DNA from: Dyella acidisoli
GTDB taxonomy: Bacteria > Pseudomonadota > Gammaproteobacteria > Xanthomonadales > Rhodanobacteraceae
DNA: 49,481 nucleotides
Direction: 5' to 3'
Assembly (NCBI RefSeq): GCF_030160295.1
Contig: NZ_BSOB01000002.1
Location: 1 to 49,481, forward strand
Shown: positions 32,976-41,559 of the stretch, piece by piece
How positions within the stretch are numbered: the stretch's first letter is position 1
Layout of the letters: every line of letters starts with the position of its first letter
Program-made: the position numbers and the translations under genes
The notes under the pieces: model-generated
What the model was told of the DNA's origin: nothing
Database searches by the model: none
What the model saw: only the letters and a program-made list of their open reading frames with translations

Positions 32976-33230
32976 ATGTTCCATATCATCTGGTCCATCA
33001 TCGTCGGTTTCATCGTTGGCCTTATCGCACGTTGGATCGTGCCGGGTGCCGAGCACTATGGGTTCATCATGACCACCGTGGTGGGCATCGTGGGCTCCGT
33101 CATCGGCGGCTTTATCGGCACGCTGTTCAGTAAGCCGCAGCCCGGTCAGAAATTTCATACGGCCGGTTTTTTGCTTTCGATCGTCGGCGCAGTCATCCTG
33201 GTGTACTTGCTGCGCTTCATCCAGCACTGA
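32976..33230 (+). CDS. GlsB/YeaQ/YmgE family small membrane protein
   Basis: An 84-residue protein with three short membrane segments: IIWSIIVGFIVGLIARWIVP, TVVGIVGSVIGGFIGTLF and LLSIVGAVILVYLLRF. This is the transglycosylase-associated/GlsB family, small inner-membrane proteins linked to stress in several bacteria but without a defined reaction. Start ATG 32976 has AAGGGGAAG. A strong terminator follows. The frame reaches back to 32805, but that part lacks membrane character. Confidence 0.9.
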   Translation: MFHIIWSIIVGFIVGLIARWIVPGAEHYGFIMTTVVGIVGSVIGGFIGTLFSKPQPGQKFHTAGFLLSIVGAVILVYLLRFIQH

Positions 33231-33251
33231 AGTCCCGGCATCGACCGGTAC

Positions 33252-33292
33252 AAAAAAAAGCACGGCGGGTTCTCCCCACCGTGCTTTTTTTA
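33252..33292. terminator. Bidirectional terminator
   Basis: An AAAAAAAGCACGGCGGG arm pairs with CCCACCGTGCTTTTTTT across a 5-base loop (one bulge), ending both the GlsB-type gene (plus) and the YidB-type gene (minus). Confidence 0.93.
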
Positions 33293-33302
33293 TGGATGAC
33301 GC

Positions 33303-33737
33303 TTAGGCCGTCTTTGCGGCCAGCAGCTTTTCGGCCAGGCCACCGAGCATTGACAGATCGAAGCCTCCGCCACCATTCGAAGGCACTTGGCCGTCCGGGG
33401 TGACGTGATCCACCGCATGCGGCAGCACTTGCGCGAGCTGGCCGATCAACTGGCTGGGATCCACACCAAGCTTGCCGGCCGCGTTATTCACCACCGAATC
33501 AAGGCCACTCTTCTGCAGCACCTGATTGAGCTGGTCGCCAGAAATGGCCTGGTTTGCACCCGTACCGATCCACGATTGCACCGCATCGCCGAGGCCATGC
33601 TGCTGCAATGTGCTGGCCAGACCCTGCACACCGCCTGCCTGCTGGATCAACTGCCCGGCTACCGAGATCAGCGAACCGCCGCCCTCGCCCTGATTATTAC
33701 CGCCCAACAGACTGCCCAAGCTATCGAGTAACGACAT
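33303..33737 (-). CDS. YidB-family (DUF937) protein
   Basis: A 144-residue protein. The N-terminus MSLLDSLGSLLGG, a Gly/Gln-rich stretch, HGLGDAVQSWIGTGANQAIS, and LGVDPSQLIGQLAQVLPHAV are characteristic of the YidB/DUF937 family. Its members are soluble helical proteins whose function is not established. Start ATG 33737 has AGGAG. It is monocistronic by appearance, with its own terminator at 33252-33292. Confidence 0.92.
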   Translation of the reverse strand: MSLLDSLGSLLGGNNQGEGGGSLISVAGQLIQQAGGVQGLASTLQQHGLGDAVQSWIGTGANQAISGDQLNQVLQKSGLDSVVNNAAGKLGVDPSQLIGQLAQVLPHAVDHVTPDGQVPSNGGGGFDLSMLGGLAEKLLAAKTA

Positions 33738-33825
33738 GGCTGTGCTCCTTTGAGAAAGATCCAAGCTCGACGATTCTATGTCGACGTCGGCTACACGGTC
33801 GTAACAGTGGCGTGAAGAACGCTAC

Positions 33826-33962
33826 TCCCTCTCCCCTTCGTGGAGAGGGTTGGGGTGAGGGGCAAACCTCGCGACGAACTTCACTAAAACACCTCGTCGC
33901 AAAATCAATCTCCACGCTAACGTGTCCCCTCACCCTAGCCCTCTCCCCGGAGGGGAGAGGGA
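33826..33962. repeat. Dispersed inverted repeat (CCCTCTCC family), copy 1
   Basis: The left hairpin is CCCTCTCC / GGAGAGGG (33827-33849) and the right one CCCTCTCCCC / GGGGAGAGGG (33939-33961). Their flanks (TTGGGGTGAGGGG and CCCCTCACCCTAG) are also inverted, so the whole unit can pair end to end. A second copy lies at 47152-47310. Confidence 0.85.
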
Positions 33963-33977
33963 ACAAAGAGCAATAGA

Positions 33978-34487
33978 TCAACCGCGCTGATCGAGCACCG
34001 TGTTCCATTCCTTGACACGCTCGGCCTGAGCGGCCAGCAGCGCATCCACATCGCCTTCCACCGTGACCTTCTCGATCGCGTCGCCCTGCTTGATCGCATT
34101 GACCACCTTCTGGTCTTCCGCACTGACCACTTCGCCGAACACGCTGTGCTTGCCATCCAGCCAGGGCGTGGCGCCATGGGTGATGAAGAACTGGCTGCCG
34201 TTGGTGCGGGGGCCGGCGTTGGCCATGGACAGAATGCCCGGCTTGTCGTGCTTCAGCGAAGGATTGAACTCGTCTTCGAAGCGATAGCCCGGACCGCCGC
34301 GGCCGCTACCTTCAGGGCAGCCGCCCTGGATCATGAAGTCGGCAATCACACGATGGAACGACAGGCCATCGTAATAGCCGCGACGCGCGAGATTGACGAA
34401 GCTCGCCACCGTCACCGGGGTTTTGTCGTCATGCAAACGCAGGTGGATCGGGCCGCGGTTGGTGGTGATCGTAACGTTGATGGCCAT
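33978..34487 (-). CDS. Cytoplasmic cyclophilin-type peptidyl-prolyl isomerase
   Basis: A 169-residue cyclophilin without signal peptide: [40 protein letters not shown] (active-site Arg and Phe), [20 protein letters not shown] and [13 protein letters not shown]. It matches PpiB-like bacterial cyclophilins. Start ATG 34487 is preceded by AAGGAA; the frame open to 34547 has no similarity. It is the second such enzyme in the window, the other being exported. Confidence 0.94.
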   Translation of the reverse strand: MAINVTITTNRGPIHLRLHDDKTPVTVASFVNLARRGYYDGLSFHRVIADFMIQGGCPEGSGRGGPGYRFEDEFNPSLKHDKPGILSMANAGPRTNGSQFFITHGATPWLDGKHSVFGEVVSAEDQKVVNAIKQGDAIEKVTVEGDVDALLAAQAERVKEWNTVLDQRG

Positions 34488-34574
34488 GGAGATTCCTTGT
34501 GGTATTGAACGAACGTGCGCCCAGGAAACGTAGGGCGCCGAACTCACAAGAATACCCCTAGAACGGACTCAGGC

Positions 34575-34602
34575 GTAGGTCGGGGTTTGCACCCCGACCT
34601 AC
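34575..34602. repeat. Short palindromic repeat (GGTTGGGGT family)
   Basis: Perfect 12-bp arms, GTAGGTCGGGGT and ACCCCGACCTAC, with a TTGC loop. The right arm overlaps the stop codon (TAG, 34601-34599) of the oligomer hydrolase, so the repeat was inserted at, or provides, the 3' end of that gene. Confidence 0.85.
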
Positions 34603-36431
34603 ATGCCGAGCATGCTCGCCTGCAGCACACCTGCACCACGTGCTGTCCCGGCCGGCGTCGGCAGGTCCTCCGGCCACGGCTGCGCCTGGAAAAGATGCGC
34701 CCACACCCGATCCAGCGCGGTATAGCCGTAAGGTAGCAACGGCAAATGCTTGTCGCCGAAGCCCGGCAGCGCGAGGAAAGCGTCGAAGTGCTGCGCATGC
34801 GGCACCTTCCAATACAGCGGTCGGCGCCCTTCGGCATGCAGCCATGCGATGTACGGTTCCGACGTGAAGGCGGTGGGCAGCAAACCATCATCCGCGCCGT
34901 GCAGTACCCACATCGGTAAATCCTTGCGCGGCAATTTTGCCGCCAGCGCGTGCACCGATGCATGCAAAGCACGCCCATCCGCATCATCGCCTGTCCACAA
35001 CGCGCGCAGACAGGCGATGCCGGCGAGTTGCGGATCGGCGCTTTCATCCGTGCCGCCGAACAAACCGATACCGTTACCGGGTGGAATGCCTGCGCCATCC
35101 GCCCACCAGCTCGCACGCGTAGCTTCGTCTGCTACGCCTGGTTTACCGTTGACGACGACGTTGTAGTGATAACCACATGGCATGTTGTCCGCGTCACGAC
35201 GCAGATACGCCGAGGCATACGCGGCGGCGATGACGCGCCACAAATCCAGCGCGGTCGACGATGCCGCTGTCGCCATCGCCTGGTCAGTCCAACCGGTACT
35301 GCGCAGATGTTCATACGCCTCTGCTGCTTGTTGCTCGGGCGTGGCGGCTTTCAGCAAACCCTGCGCATGCAGGCTCGCGCAACGCGCTGCCCACGCGGCA
35401 TGTGGCGCACCCTTCGCATCACGCGCAAACGGTGTCGATGCAAAGCGTGCATCCATCAATGCGCACGGCAGCCACATAGCCGCCTCGGTCGCATAGTCAT
35501 ATAACGCGCGCCCGCGCTGGGGGGTATGTACATTCGGTTCGAGCGCGACTACACCGGCAAGCAGGTGATGCTCGTCCAACCCCGCCGCCTGCAGCACGGC
35601 ACCGCCTCCGTTCGACAAGCCGGTCGCGATGATCTTGGTGTTCTGCGGCGTAAACGGCGCTTGCTCCGGAAACGCACGATCCAGCATCGCCAGACCGAAT
35701 TGCGCCGCCTGCAACACATGCTGTCCCCACTCGGCTTCCGGGTTGTCTCCCGAGTGCGCATGCTTGAAAGCGATGCCCTCGCCCTTCGACGCCGCGGGTT
35801 CGAATTCCAGCATCGCCGTGCCACGCACGGCACGTTCGCCGTTCAACGCGACGCCGCTGTTATCGGCGTAGTCGAAATAGCCGGAACCCGTGCCTTTATC
35901 GGTGTACGCCACGGCGCAACCTTTTGGCAGCCCCCATGCACCCGCCAATGCAATAGCACCATAGATGCCACGCGAACCGGATGACGCCGTCACGACGAGG
36001 CAGCGATGCGCCTGATCGAAGTGATCGGGCACTTGCACCAGCACGCGATGCGGCTGATGCGCGCCGGGATTTTTTGCGAACGCTTGGTATTCACGCCCAG
36101 GCACCGCGGGAACGGCACCGTAGATCGTGCCGTATCCACCCAACGGGCCGAGATCGGCAATGCCCTTCCAGCTTGTTTGGATGGCACGCTGCCGCAATTC
36201 CTGCACGGTGGGTTTCGCCGGGTTCGCAAAGGGAGATGGCGCTCCCTTCAAACCATCCAGGCCAAGCCCCGCGCTGAGCAGGTCGTCATGATCGCGGTGC
36301 GTGGCGACGCTCACCTCACCCTGCACGAAATCGATCCCTTGTTGCATCGATGGCTCCTTCGCAAACGCCTGCATCGCACAGGCAAATAGTGCCAGTGGAG
36401 CGATACCTGCCAAAGGGTGCCGGATGTTCAT
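34599..36431 (-). CDS. D-(-)-3-hydroxybutyrate oligomer hydrolase
   Basis: A 610-residue exported esterase. A signal peptide (GIAPLALFACAMQAFA) precedes a body matching the 3HB-oligomer hydrolase family, which splits PHB breakdown oligomers to monomer. The nucleophile is in IIATGLSNGGGAVLQAAGLD (Ser 273, a lipase-box variant GLSNG); VLHGADDGLLPTAF and PHAQHFDAFLALPGFG near the C-terminus hold the likely Asp and His. Start ATG 36431 lies only six bases after a TAGGGT -10-like hexamer. It diverges from the CrbR-like gene, with the shared GTAC-N4-GTAC site between them. It is the second enzyme of the proposed PHB pathway. Confidence 0.9.
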   Translation of the reverse strand: MNIRHPLAGIAPLALFACAMQAFAKEPSMQQGIDFVQGEVSVATHRDHDDLLSAGLGLDGLKGAPSPFANPAKPTVQELRQRAIQTSWKGIADLGPLGGYGTIYGAVPAVPGREYQAFAKNPGAHQPHRVLVQVPDHFDQAHRCLVVTASSGSRGIYGAIALAGAWGLPKGCAVAYTDKGTGSGYFDYADNSGVALNGERAVRGTAMLEFEPAASKGEGIAFKHAHSGDNPEAEWGQHVLQAAQFGLAMLDRAFPEQAPFTPQNTKIIATGLSNGGGAVLQAAGLDEHHLLAGVVALEPNVHTPQRGRALYDYATEAAMWLPCALMDARFASTPFARDAKGAPHAAWAARCASLHAQGLLKAATPEQQAAEAYEHLRSTGWTDQAMATAASSTALDLWRVIAAAYASAYLRRDADNMPCGYHYNVVVNGKPGVADEATRASWWADGAGIPPGNGIGLFGGTDESADPQLAGIACLRALWTGDDADGRALHASVHALAAKLPRKDLPMWVLHGADDGLLPTAFTSEPYIAWLHAEGRRPLYWKVPHAQHFDAFLALPGFGDKHLPLLPYGYTALDRVWAHLFQAQPWPEDLPTPAGTARGAGVLQASMLGM

Positions 36432-36465
36432 CCGCCCACCCTAGCAAGTCCACGCCCGCCAGCCA

Positions 36466-36533
36466 TCGTACGAAAGTACAACATGCCACTTCGCATCTCG
36501 ACGTGACCGCTTACCGCAGCTATGGTCCGCGTC
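36466..36533. promoter_or_regulatory. Divergent promoter region with GTAC-N4-GTAC site
   Basis: The palindrome GTACGAAAGTAC is at 36468-36479. On the minus strand, 24 bases separate it from TAGGGT, six bases before the hydrolase ATG. The same core (GTACCTTCGTAC) lies at 45090-45101, 25 bases from TATGCT in front of the TonB receptor gene. On the plus strand TCGACG and TATGGT (36521-36526), 17 bases apart, could be the promoter of the regulator gene. The site is seen; its use by the local LuxR-type regulator is inferred. Confidence 0.55.
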
Positions 36534-37238
36534 ATGCCGCGACTTCTTATCGCCGACGACCACCCTCTCTTCCGTGCTGCGCTGCGCCATGCCGCCAGCG
36601 AGCACCTGGATGATTGCAGCGTGCTCGAAGCTTGCGATCTGCAAGGCGTGCTCAATGCACTGGCAACCGATCCGGATATCGACCTGGTACTGCTCGATCT
36701 GCACATGCCGGGCAGCCAGGGCCTCTCTGGCCTTGCTACCTTGCGGGGACAATACCCTGCTGTGGCGGTGCTGGTGGTGTCGGCGCATGATGAACCGCAC
36801 GTCGTGCGGCGCGTACTCGACCACGGTGCAGCGGGTTTCATCCCCAAAAGCGCTAACCCCAACGAAATCAGTGAAGCCGTGCATGCTGTGCTGAACTGCG
36901 ACAACTGGCTGCCACCCAATTTAGCGCGTGGCGTTGCCGCCCTGCCGAGTACCCCCGCCGACGCGGATCTCGCCGCACGCTTAGCGCGCCTGACCGACCA
37001 GCAATATCGCGTACTGGCCTTGCTGGCGGAAGGTTTACTCAACAAGCAGATCGCAGATCGACTGGGTATCCAAGAGCGCACGGTGAAAGCCCATGCCACG
37101 GCGATTTTTGAAAAGCTGGGTGTGCGCAATCGCACGCAGGCAGGTGTACTGTTACACATGCTCGATCTGGGCGAACCAGGTGCCTCCGCCGCAGCCTCGG
37201 GGGCTAGGATGAATTCCCAGCTTTCTGACGTGCGCTGA
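36534..37238 (+). CDS. LuxR/NarL-family response regulator (CrbR-like)
   Basis: About 234 residues. The receiver domain has the acidic pair in LIADDHP, phospho-acceptor Asp 55 (LVLLDLHMPGSQG) and Lys in FIPKSA. A NarL-type helix-turn-helix lies at the C-terminus (LTDQQYRVLALLAEGLLNKQ then IADRLGIQERTVKAHATAIF). Start: ATG 36534 (MPRLLIADD) was taken over ATG 36522, because the latter falls inside the TATGGT hexamer. The likely partner is the transporter-kinase encoded at 38115-41432. Such pairs (CrbS/CrbR and relatives) control acetate and short-chain acid use in other gammaproteobacteria. Here it probably activates PHB and 3HB genes. Confidence 0.85.
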   Translation: MPRLLIADDHPLFRAALRHAASEHLDDCSVLEACDLQGVLNALATDPDIDLVLLDLHMPGSQGLSGLATLRGQYPAVAVLVVSAHDEPHVVRRVLDHGAAGFIPKSANPNEISEAVHAVLNCDNWLPPNLARGVAALPSTPADADLAARLARLTDQQYRVLALLAEGLLNKQIADRLGIQERTVKAHATAIFEKLGVRNRTQAGVLLHMLDLGEPGASAAASGARMNSQLSDVR

Positions 37239-37383
37239 TACCAAGGTTCCGTTCCCGCGTACCTGCTTGCGAAGACAGTTCCAAACCTGCATCACATTTC
37301 AGTAGATAGGCTGACCGGAGCGTCAACCACGGATGAGTCAGTCCGTTTAGGCCACTGAGTAGCCGTTAAAGATTGGTGTTCCG

Positions 37384-37989
37384 ATGACACGCGCCGCGCC
37401 GTTAGGCTTTGAAGTGGAGCAGGGACAGCCTCGAGACATTTTCTTTTTTATGACCGAAGTGGTGTCCGGTTCCTGGCATGCGCACTTCGGCAGTCAGTTC
37501 AGATCGCTGCCGATCACAGAGAAGGAATTCGGAACACGGTGCGCCAAGGCCATTTTGGAAAGTATTTTCCCGTTTTGGCATACCGCGACACAGCGGCAGT
37601 TCGTGGTGATTCGTCACCAGAACGAGGTCGTCGGGGCCGCCTTGAGTTACCTCATTCCTGATCAAGCTGCCCATCCGCGGACATGTATCGAAGTGGTTGT
37701 AGTGGCCAGGCGATGGCGCCAGCAAGGTATCGGTCGGGCACTTGTCGTCTATTTTCAAAAGCACACGCCACCAGAAGGATTGCTAGAGTGCTATTGCGCA
37801 CCTCAATCACGAACCATGGCCCGTTTGATCAAGCACTTGGGTTTCGTGCGCACACACAAGGTCACCAAGGTCGCGATGCAGCATGGACGCTACATGCAGT
37901 TGCCGGAACGGTGGGAATGGCAAGCCCGACCTGCCCGCCCGCCTATTGAGCCAGCGCAGCACAAGATAGTCGAAGAGACCAGGGTATAA
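37384..37989 (+). CDS. GNAT-family acetyltransferase
   Basis: A 201-residue protein with the acetyl-CoA loop RRWRQQGIGRALVVYFQKH (motif A, about residue 110) following the beta strand CIEVVVVA, and the later SRTMARLIKHLGFVRTHKVT (motif B). It is cytoplasmic. The substrate, whether protein, antibiotic or small amine, cannot be told. It is transcribed as a single gene after the response regulator, 145 bases downstream, with no obvious promoter or strong ribosome site. A start at ATG 37450 is possible. Bases 37990-38114 after it show nothing. Confidence 0.75.
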   Translation: MTRAAPLGFEVEQGQPRDIFFFMTEVVSGSWHAHFGSQFRSLPITEKEFGTRCAKAILESIFPFWHTATQRQFVVIRHQNEVVGAALSYLIPDQAAHPRTCIEVVVVARRWRQQGIGRALVVYFQKHTPPEGLLECYCAPQSRTMARLIKHLGFVRTHKVTKVAMQHGRYMQLPERWEWQARPARPPIEPAQHKIVEETRV

Positions 37990-38114
37990 GCGTCTGGAGC
38001 TTGTCGCTTGCCGTCAGCTCCGTCCCCTGCTGCACCCTCTCATGCAAGCAGAAGGTACAGTGTTTCGCGGTGATCGAGGTGTGCGCTTAAGTAAGCGCCA
38101 TTCGGTTGTAACTC

Positions 38115-41100
38115 CTACATTGTCTCTTTTCCCACCATCACCTTCTGCATCACCTGCCGCATCGCCAACGGCTTGAGCGGTTTGTAGAGCACCACCACAC
38201 CCGCTTCGTGCAAACGCTGCCGCAACTGACCATCGCGATCGGCAGTAAGAATGACGCCAGGCACATCCGGATACGCGCGGCGCAATGCCAACAGCGCGTC
38301 CCATCCGGTCTGGCCTCGATCGAGGTGATAATCGAACACACACAGATCCGGCCGCCACGGCGCTGCCAGCACCTGCTCCGCATGCGCGGCGGCATGCACC
38401 TCCCATCCCCAGCTATGCAGCAACGCACCGAGTGCAGCGAGTGCGGACGGCTCGTTGTCCAGAATCAGCGCGCGTCCCGCTGCCAGTGGCCGCACGTCCG
38501 CAGCGGTGGGTGCGGTGATGTGATACGCCGTCGTCGCCCGTGGCACATCGACGTAGAACATGCTGCCCTGTCCGAGCCACGAACGCAGCCCTAGCGGATG
38601 ATCCAGCAGCACAGCTACGCGCTGCGCAATCGCCAAACCCAACCCAAGCCCTTGGCCGCCCACGGTGCTGCCGCGACGAAACTCTTCAAAAATCAGACCG
38701 CGCTCATCTTCCGCAATGCCCGGCCCGGTGTCCCACACTTCCAGCCGCAAACCGCCCGCGCGCCGACGCACACCCAGCAACACGCGTCCACGCTCGCTAT
38801 AACGCAAAGCGTTGGAGAGAAAATTCTGCAGTACGCGCCGCAACAGCAGCGGATCGGAATGCACCCAGACGTGGCTGTCGACTACGCTAAGTCGCACGCC
38901 ACGATCGCGCGCCAACGCACGACACTCCGCCGCCAGCGGCTCCCACACTTCCGCCAGCGGAAAATCGCGCGGCTGCGGATGCAGTCGACCGCCCTCCAAA
39001 CGCGCGATATCCAGCAAGCCTGCGAGCAGACCTTCCGTAGCCGCGAGCGAATCACTGAGATGTCGCACATTGGCAGCATCGTAGCCACGCTCTGCCAACG
39101 CATGCGCGAACAATTGCGCGGCATGCAGCGGCTGCATCAGGTCATGGCTCACCGCGGCAAGAAAATGGCTCTTCGCTTCATTCGCGCGATGCGCTTGCGC
39201 ACTCGCTCGCGCCAATTCCCATGTACGTTCCGCTACCCGCAATTCCAGCGTCTCGTTGCTGAGCGTCAGCTCATGCTCGGCCTCGCGAAATGCCGTCACA
39301 TCGGTAAACGTCGCTACGTAACCACCGCCAGGCATCGGATGGCCGCGTATCTCCACCACTGTGCCATCGGGAAAACGACGTTCCGAAATCAGTTCGGTAC
39401 CGGCTCGCATATGCGCAAGCCGTCGTCGCACTCGCCCTTCCACGTCACCCGGGCCGATGATGCCTGCGACGATATTGCGACGAATCAGATCCGCCACCGG
39501 CCGACCGACCTGCAACAATTCGGGCGGGTAACCAAACAGCGCCACATAGCGGCTATTCCATGCGACCAGGCGCAGTTCCGAATCCACCACGCAGATGCCC
39601 TGGCTCATGTTCTGCAGCGCCGCTTCCAGCACGCGTTGACTGAAGTGCAGATCCTGCGCGGCCTCGCCGACGATCGCCGCAACGGTATCGAACTCAGCGC
39701 GACCTTGGCGATGCACCACCTCTAGCAACAAGCGTGCAGAAGCTGCACCAATCACCGCGGCCAGTTCGTGTTCCACCTCTGCGACGCGCGCATTGCCCGC
39801 CGGCCCCTGCCCTTGCACCGCGGTACCGACAAACAAGCGTTTCACGCGTTCGATCGGCAGAAAGCGCTCAGACAGCGCGCGCAGCTCCGCCACGGAGACA
39901 TTGCTCACACCCACTCGCCACCGTCGGCGGCCGTAACGCGTATTGGCGATCGCCAGCATCGCCAGCACATTCGCCACCAGACTCAACACCACCGCACGCG
40001 CAAGCCGGCTCCAATCATCCAGCCCCAGGAAACCGTCCGGCGTCAGCCAGCGCAAACCGAACGGCCCTTGCTCCAGCCAATCCGGTTGATGCGCCATGCC
40101 TGCCGGCAACAGCACGTACAACCACACCAAGGTGCCGACAGCGAGTCCCCACATCACCGCGCGCGGCCCCAACTGCGGCCGATACACCGCCGCCAACAGC
40201 GCCGGCGCCAACCCGGCCAGCGCGGAAAACGAAATCGCACCGATATCCGCCAGTGCATCATTACGCGCCAACAAGCGGCTATACACCCACGCCAGCAGAA
40301 TCACCGCGAGAATCGCTGCGCGACGCTGGTTCAATACTTCGCCACGCAGATCGCCCTGCTCGTCACGCCCCCAGCCAGCACGCACACGCAACGGTGCGAT
40401 GAAGTGGTTTACCACCATCAAGCTCAAGGCCAGCGTCGCCACCACCACCATGCTCGTCGCCGCACTGAGTCCGCCGAGAAAAGCCAGCAGCGCAAGGCCA
40501 TCCTGGTTGCGTGCGAGCGGCAAAGCGAGCACGTAGAGGTCCGACGGCACACCACTCGGCGCCAACCACGCATCGCCCAGTCTCGCGAGTGGCAGGATCG
40601 GTAAAGCGATCAGCAACATATACAGCGGAAACAACCAACGTGCAGTACGCACGTGCGAGCTGTCGCGGCACTCCACCACGCCCGCGTGGAACTGGTGCGG
40701 CAACGTGAACATCGCCAGCGCGCCGAGCAGGATCAGTGCGGGGAAGCCGCTGCTGTCGTGCGGCGGCGACGCACCGATCGCAGCACCCGCCGGCAACGGT
40801 GTAAACAACAAGGTGCCCAACGCAAGCATCGCACCGAGCTTGAACAGCGACTCGAACGCCATCGCCAGCACCAGTCCACGGTTATGCGCCATCGCTGATG
40901 CACGACGCGTACCGAACAACATGGCGAACAGCGCCATCAACAATGCCACGTACAACGCACTGTCATGCCACGGCGCTGACTCCGTCAGCTCGCCACGGCG
41001 CAGCAGTGTGTAGCTCATCGCCACCGCTTTGAGCTGCAATGCGATGTAAGGAACAATGCCGAGCAACACGACACTCGTCACCAACGCCGCCAGCCCGGCA

Positions 41101-41432
41101 TGCCGCCCTAGTCGCACCACGATCAAATCGGCAATCGAACCCGCGTTGTATTCGCGCGCAAGCTGCACCAGCCGTCGCAGCACCGAGACCGCGAACAAAT
41201 ACATCAGAATCGCACCTACGAACGTTGGAGGCAGCCACCAACCCGATCGGCTCGCCTGCGTGACCGTGCCGTAGAACGTCCACGACGTGCAATGGATCGC
41301 GAGCGACAATGCATAGACGATCGCCCAGCGCTTTTCGAACAGATGTGGATGGCGTTCACCGGTGAGTGCGACGCCGAAGAGCAGGCCGAGCCATACCAGC
41401 GCGGCAGTGGCGATGAGGCCGGTGCTCAGCAT
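38115..41432 (-). CDS. Hybrid histidine kinase with sodium/solute-symporter-like sensor domain (CrbS-like)
   Basis: An 1105-residue membrane protein. The first ~490 residues have about thirteen membrane helices of the sodium:solute symporter (SLC5) fold. A PAS domain (~595-720) follows, then the dimerisation helix with FLAAVSHDLMQPLHAAQLFA (phospho-His), an ATPase domain (RRVLQNFLSNALRYSERGR, DTGPGI, GLGLGLAIAQRV), and a C-terminal receiver (LCVFDYHLDRG, YKPLKP). The order matches CrbS/MxtR-type kinases, which couple transport-like sensing of acetate or related acids to a LuxR-type regulator. The ATG is at 41432 with no strong ribosome site. It lies downstream of the PHB depolymerase on the same strand, separated by repeat copy B. 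Confidence 0.9.
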   Translation of the reverse strand: MLSTGLIATAALVWLGLLFGVALTGERHPHLFEKRWAIVYALSLAIHCTSWTFYGTVTQASRSGWWLPPTFVGAILMYLFAVSVLRRLVQLAREYNAGSIADLIVVRLGRHAGLAALVTSVVLLGIVPYIALQLKAVAMSYTLLRRGELTESAPWHDSALYVALLMALFAMLFGTRRASAMAHNRGLVLAMAFESLFKLGAMLALGTLLFTPLPAGAAIGASPPHDSSGFPALILLGALAMFTLPHQFHAGVVECRDSSHVRTARWLFPLYMLLIALPILPLARLGDAWLAPSGVPSDLYVLALPLARNQDGLALLAFLGGLSAATSMVVVATLALSLMVVNHFIAPLRVRAGWGRDEQGDLRGEVLNQRRAAILAVILLAWVYSRLLARNDALADIGAISFSALAGLAPALLAAVYRPQLGPRAVMWGLAVGTLVWLYVLLPAGMAHQPDWLEQGPFGLRWLTPDGFLGLDDWSRLARAVVLSLVANVLAMLAIANTRYGRRRWRVGVSNVSVAELRALSERFLPIERVKRLFVGTAVQGQGPAGNARVAEVEHELAAVIGAASARLLLEVVHRQGRAEFDTVAAIVGEAAQDLHFSQRVLEAALQNMSQGICVVDSELRLVAWNSRYVALFGYPPELLQVGRPVADLIRRNIVAGIIGPGDVEGRVRRRLAHMRAGTELISERRFPDGTVVEIRGHPMPGGGYVATFTDVTAFREAEHELTLSNETLELRVAERTWELARASAQAHRANEAKSHFLAAVSHDLMQPLHAAQLFAHALAERGYDAANVRHLSDSLAATEGLLAGLLDIARLEGGRLHPQPRDFPLAEVWEPLAAECRALARDRGVRLSVVDSHVWVHSDPLLLRRVLQNFLSNALRYSERGRVLLGVRRRAGGLRLEVWDTGPGIAEDERGLIFEEFRRGSTVGGQGLGLGLAIAQRVAVLLDHPLGLRSWLGQGSMFYVDVPRATTAYHITAPTAADVRPLAAGRALILDNEPSALAALGALLHSWGWEVHAAAHAEQVLAAPWRPDLCVFDYHLDRGQTGWDALLALRRAYPDVPGVILTADRDGQLRQRLHEAGVVVLYKPLKPLAMRQVMQKVMVGKETM

Positions 41433-41461
41433 ATCTTGGCCTGCACCTGTAACCCCTTAGC

Positions 41462-41540
41462 CGTCATTCCCGCGAAAGCGCGAATCCATCTTGCTCTTAG
41501 CGAAAAGCGACAGTGGATTCCCGCTTTCGCGGGAATGAAG
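41462..41540. repeat. Dispersed inverted repeat (GTCATTCCCGCGAAAGCG type), copy B
   Basis: Same unit as at 14315 and 45185, with one base altered in the left arm (GCGCGAAT instead of GCGGGAAT). It sits between the PHB depolymerase stop and the kinase start. Confidence 0.87.
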
Positions 41541-41559
41541 GCCATAAGGGGATCGCTTA

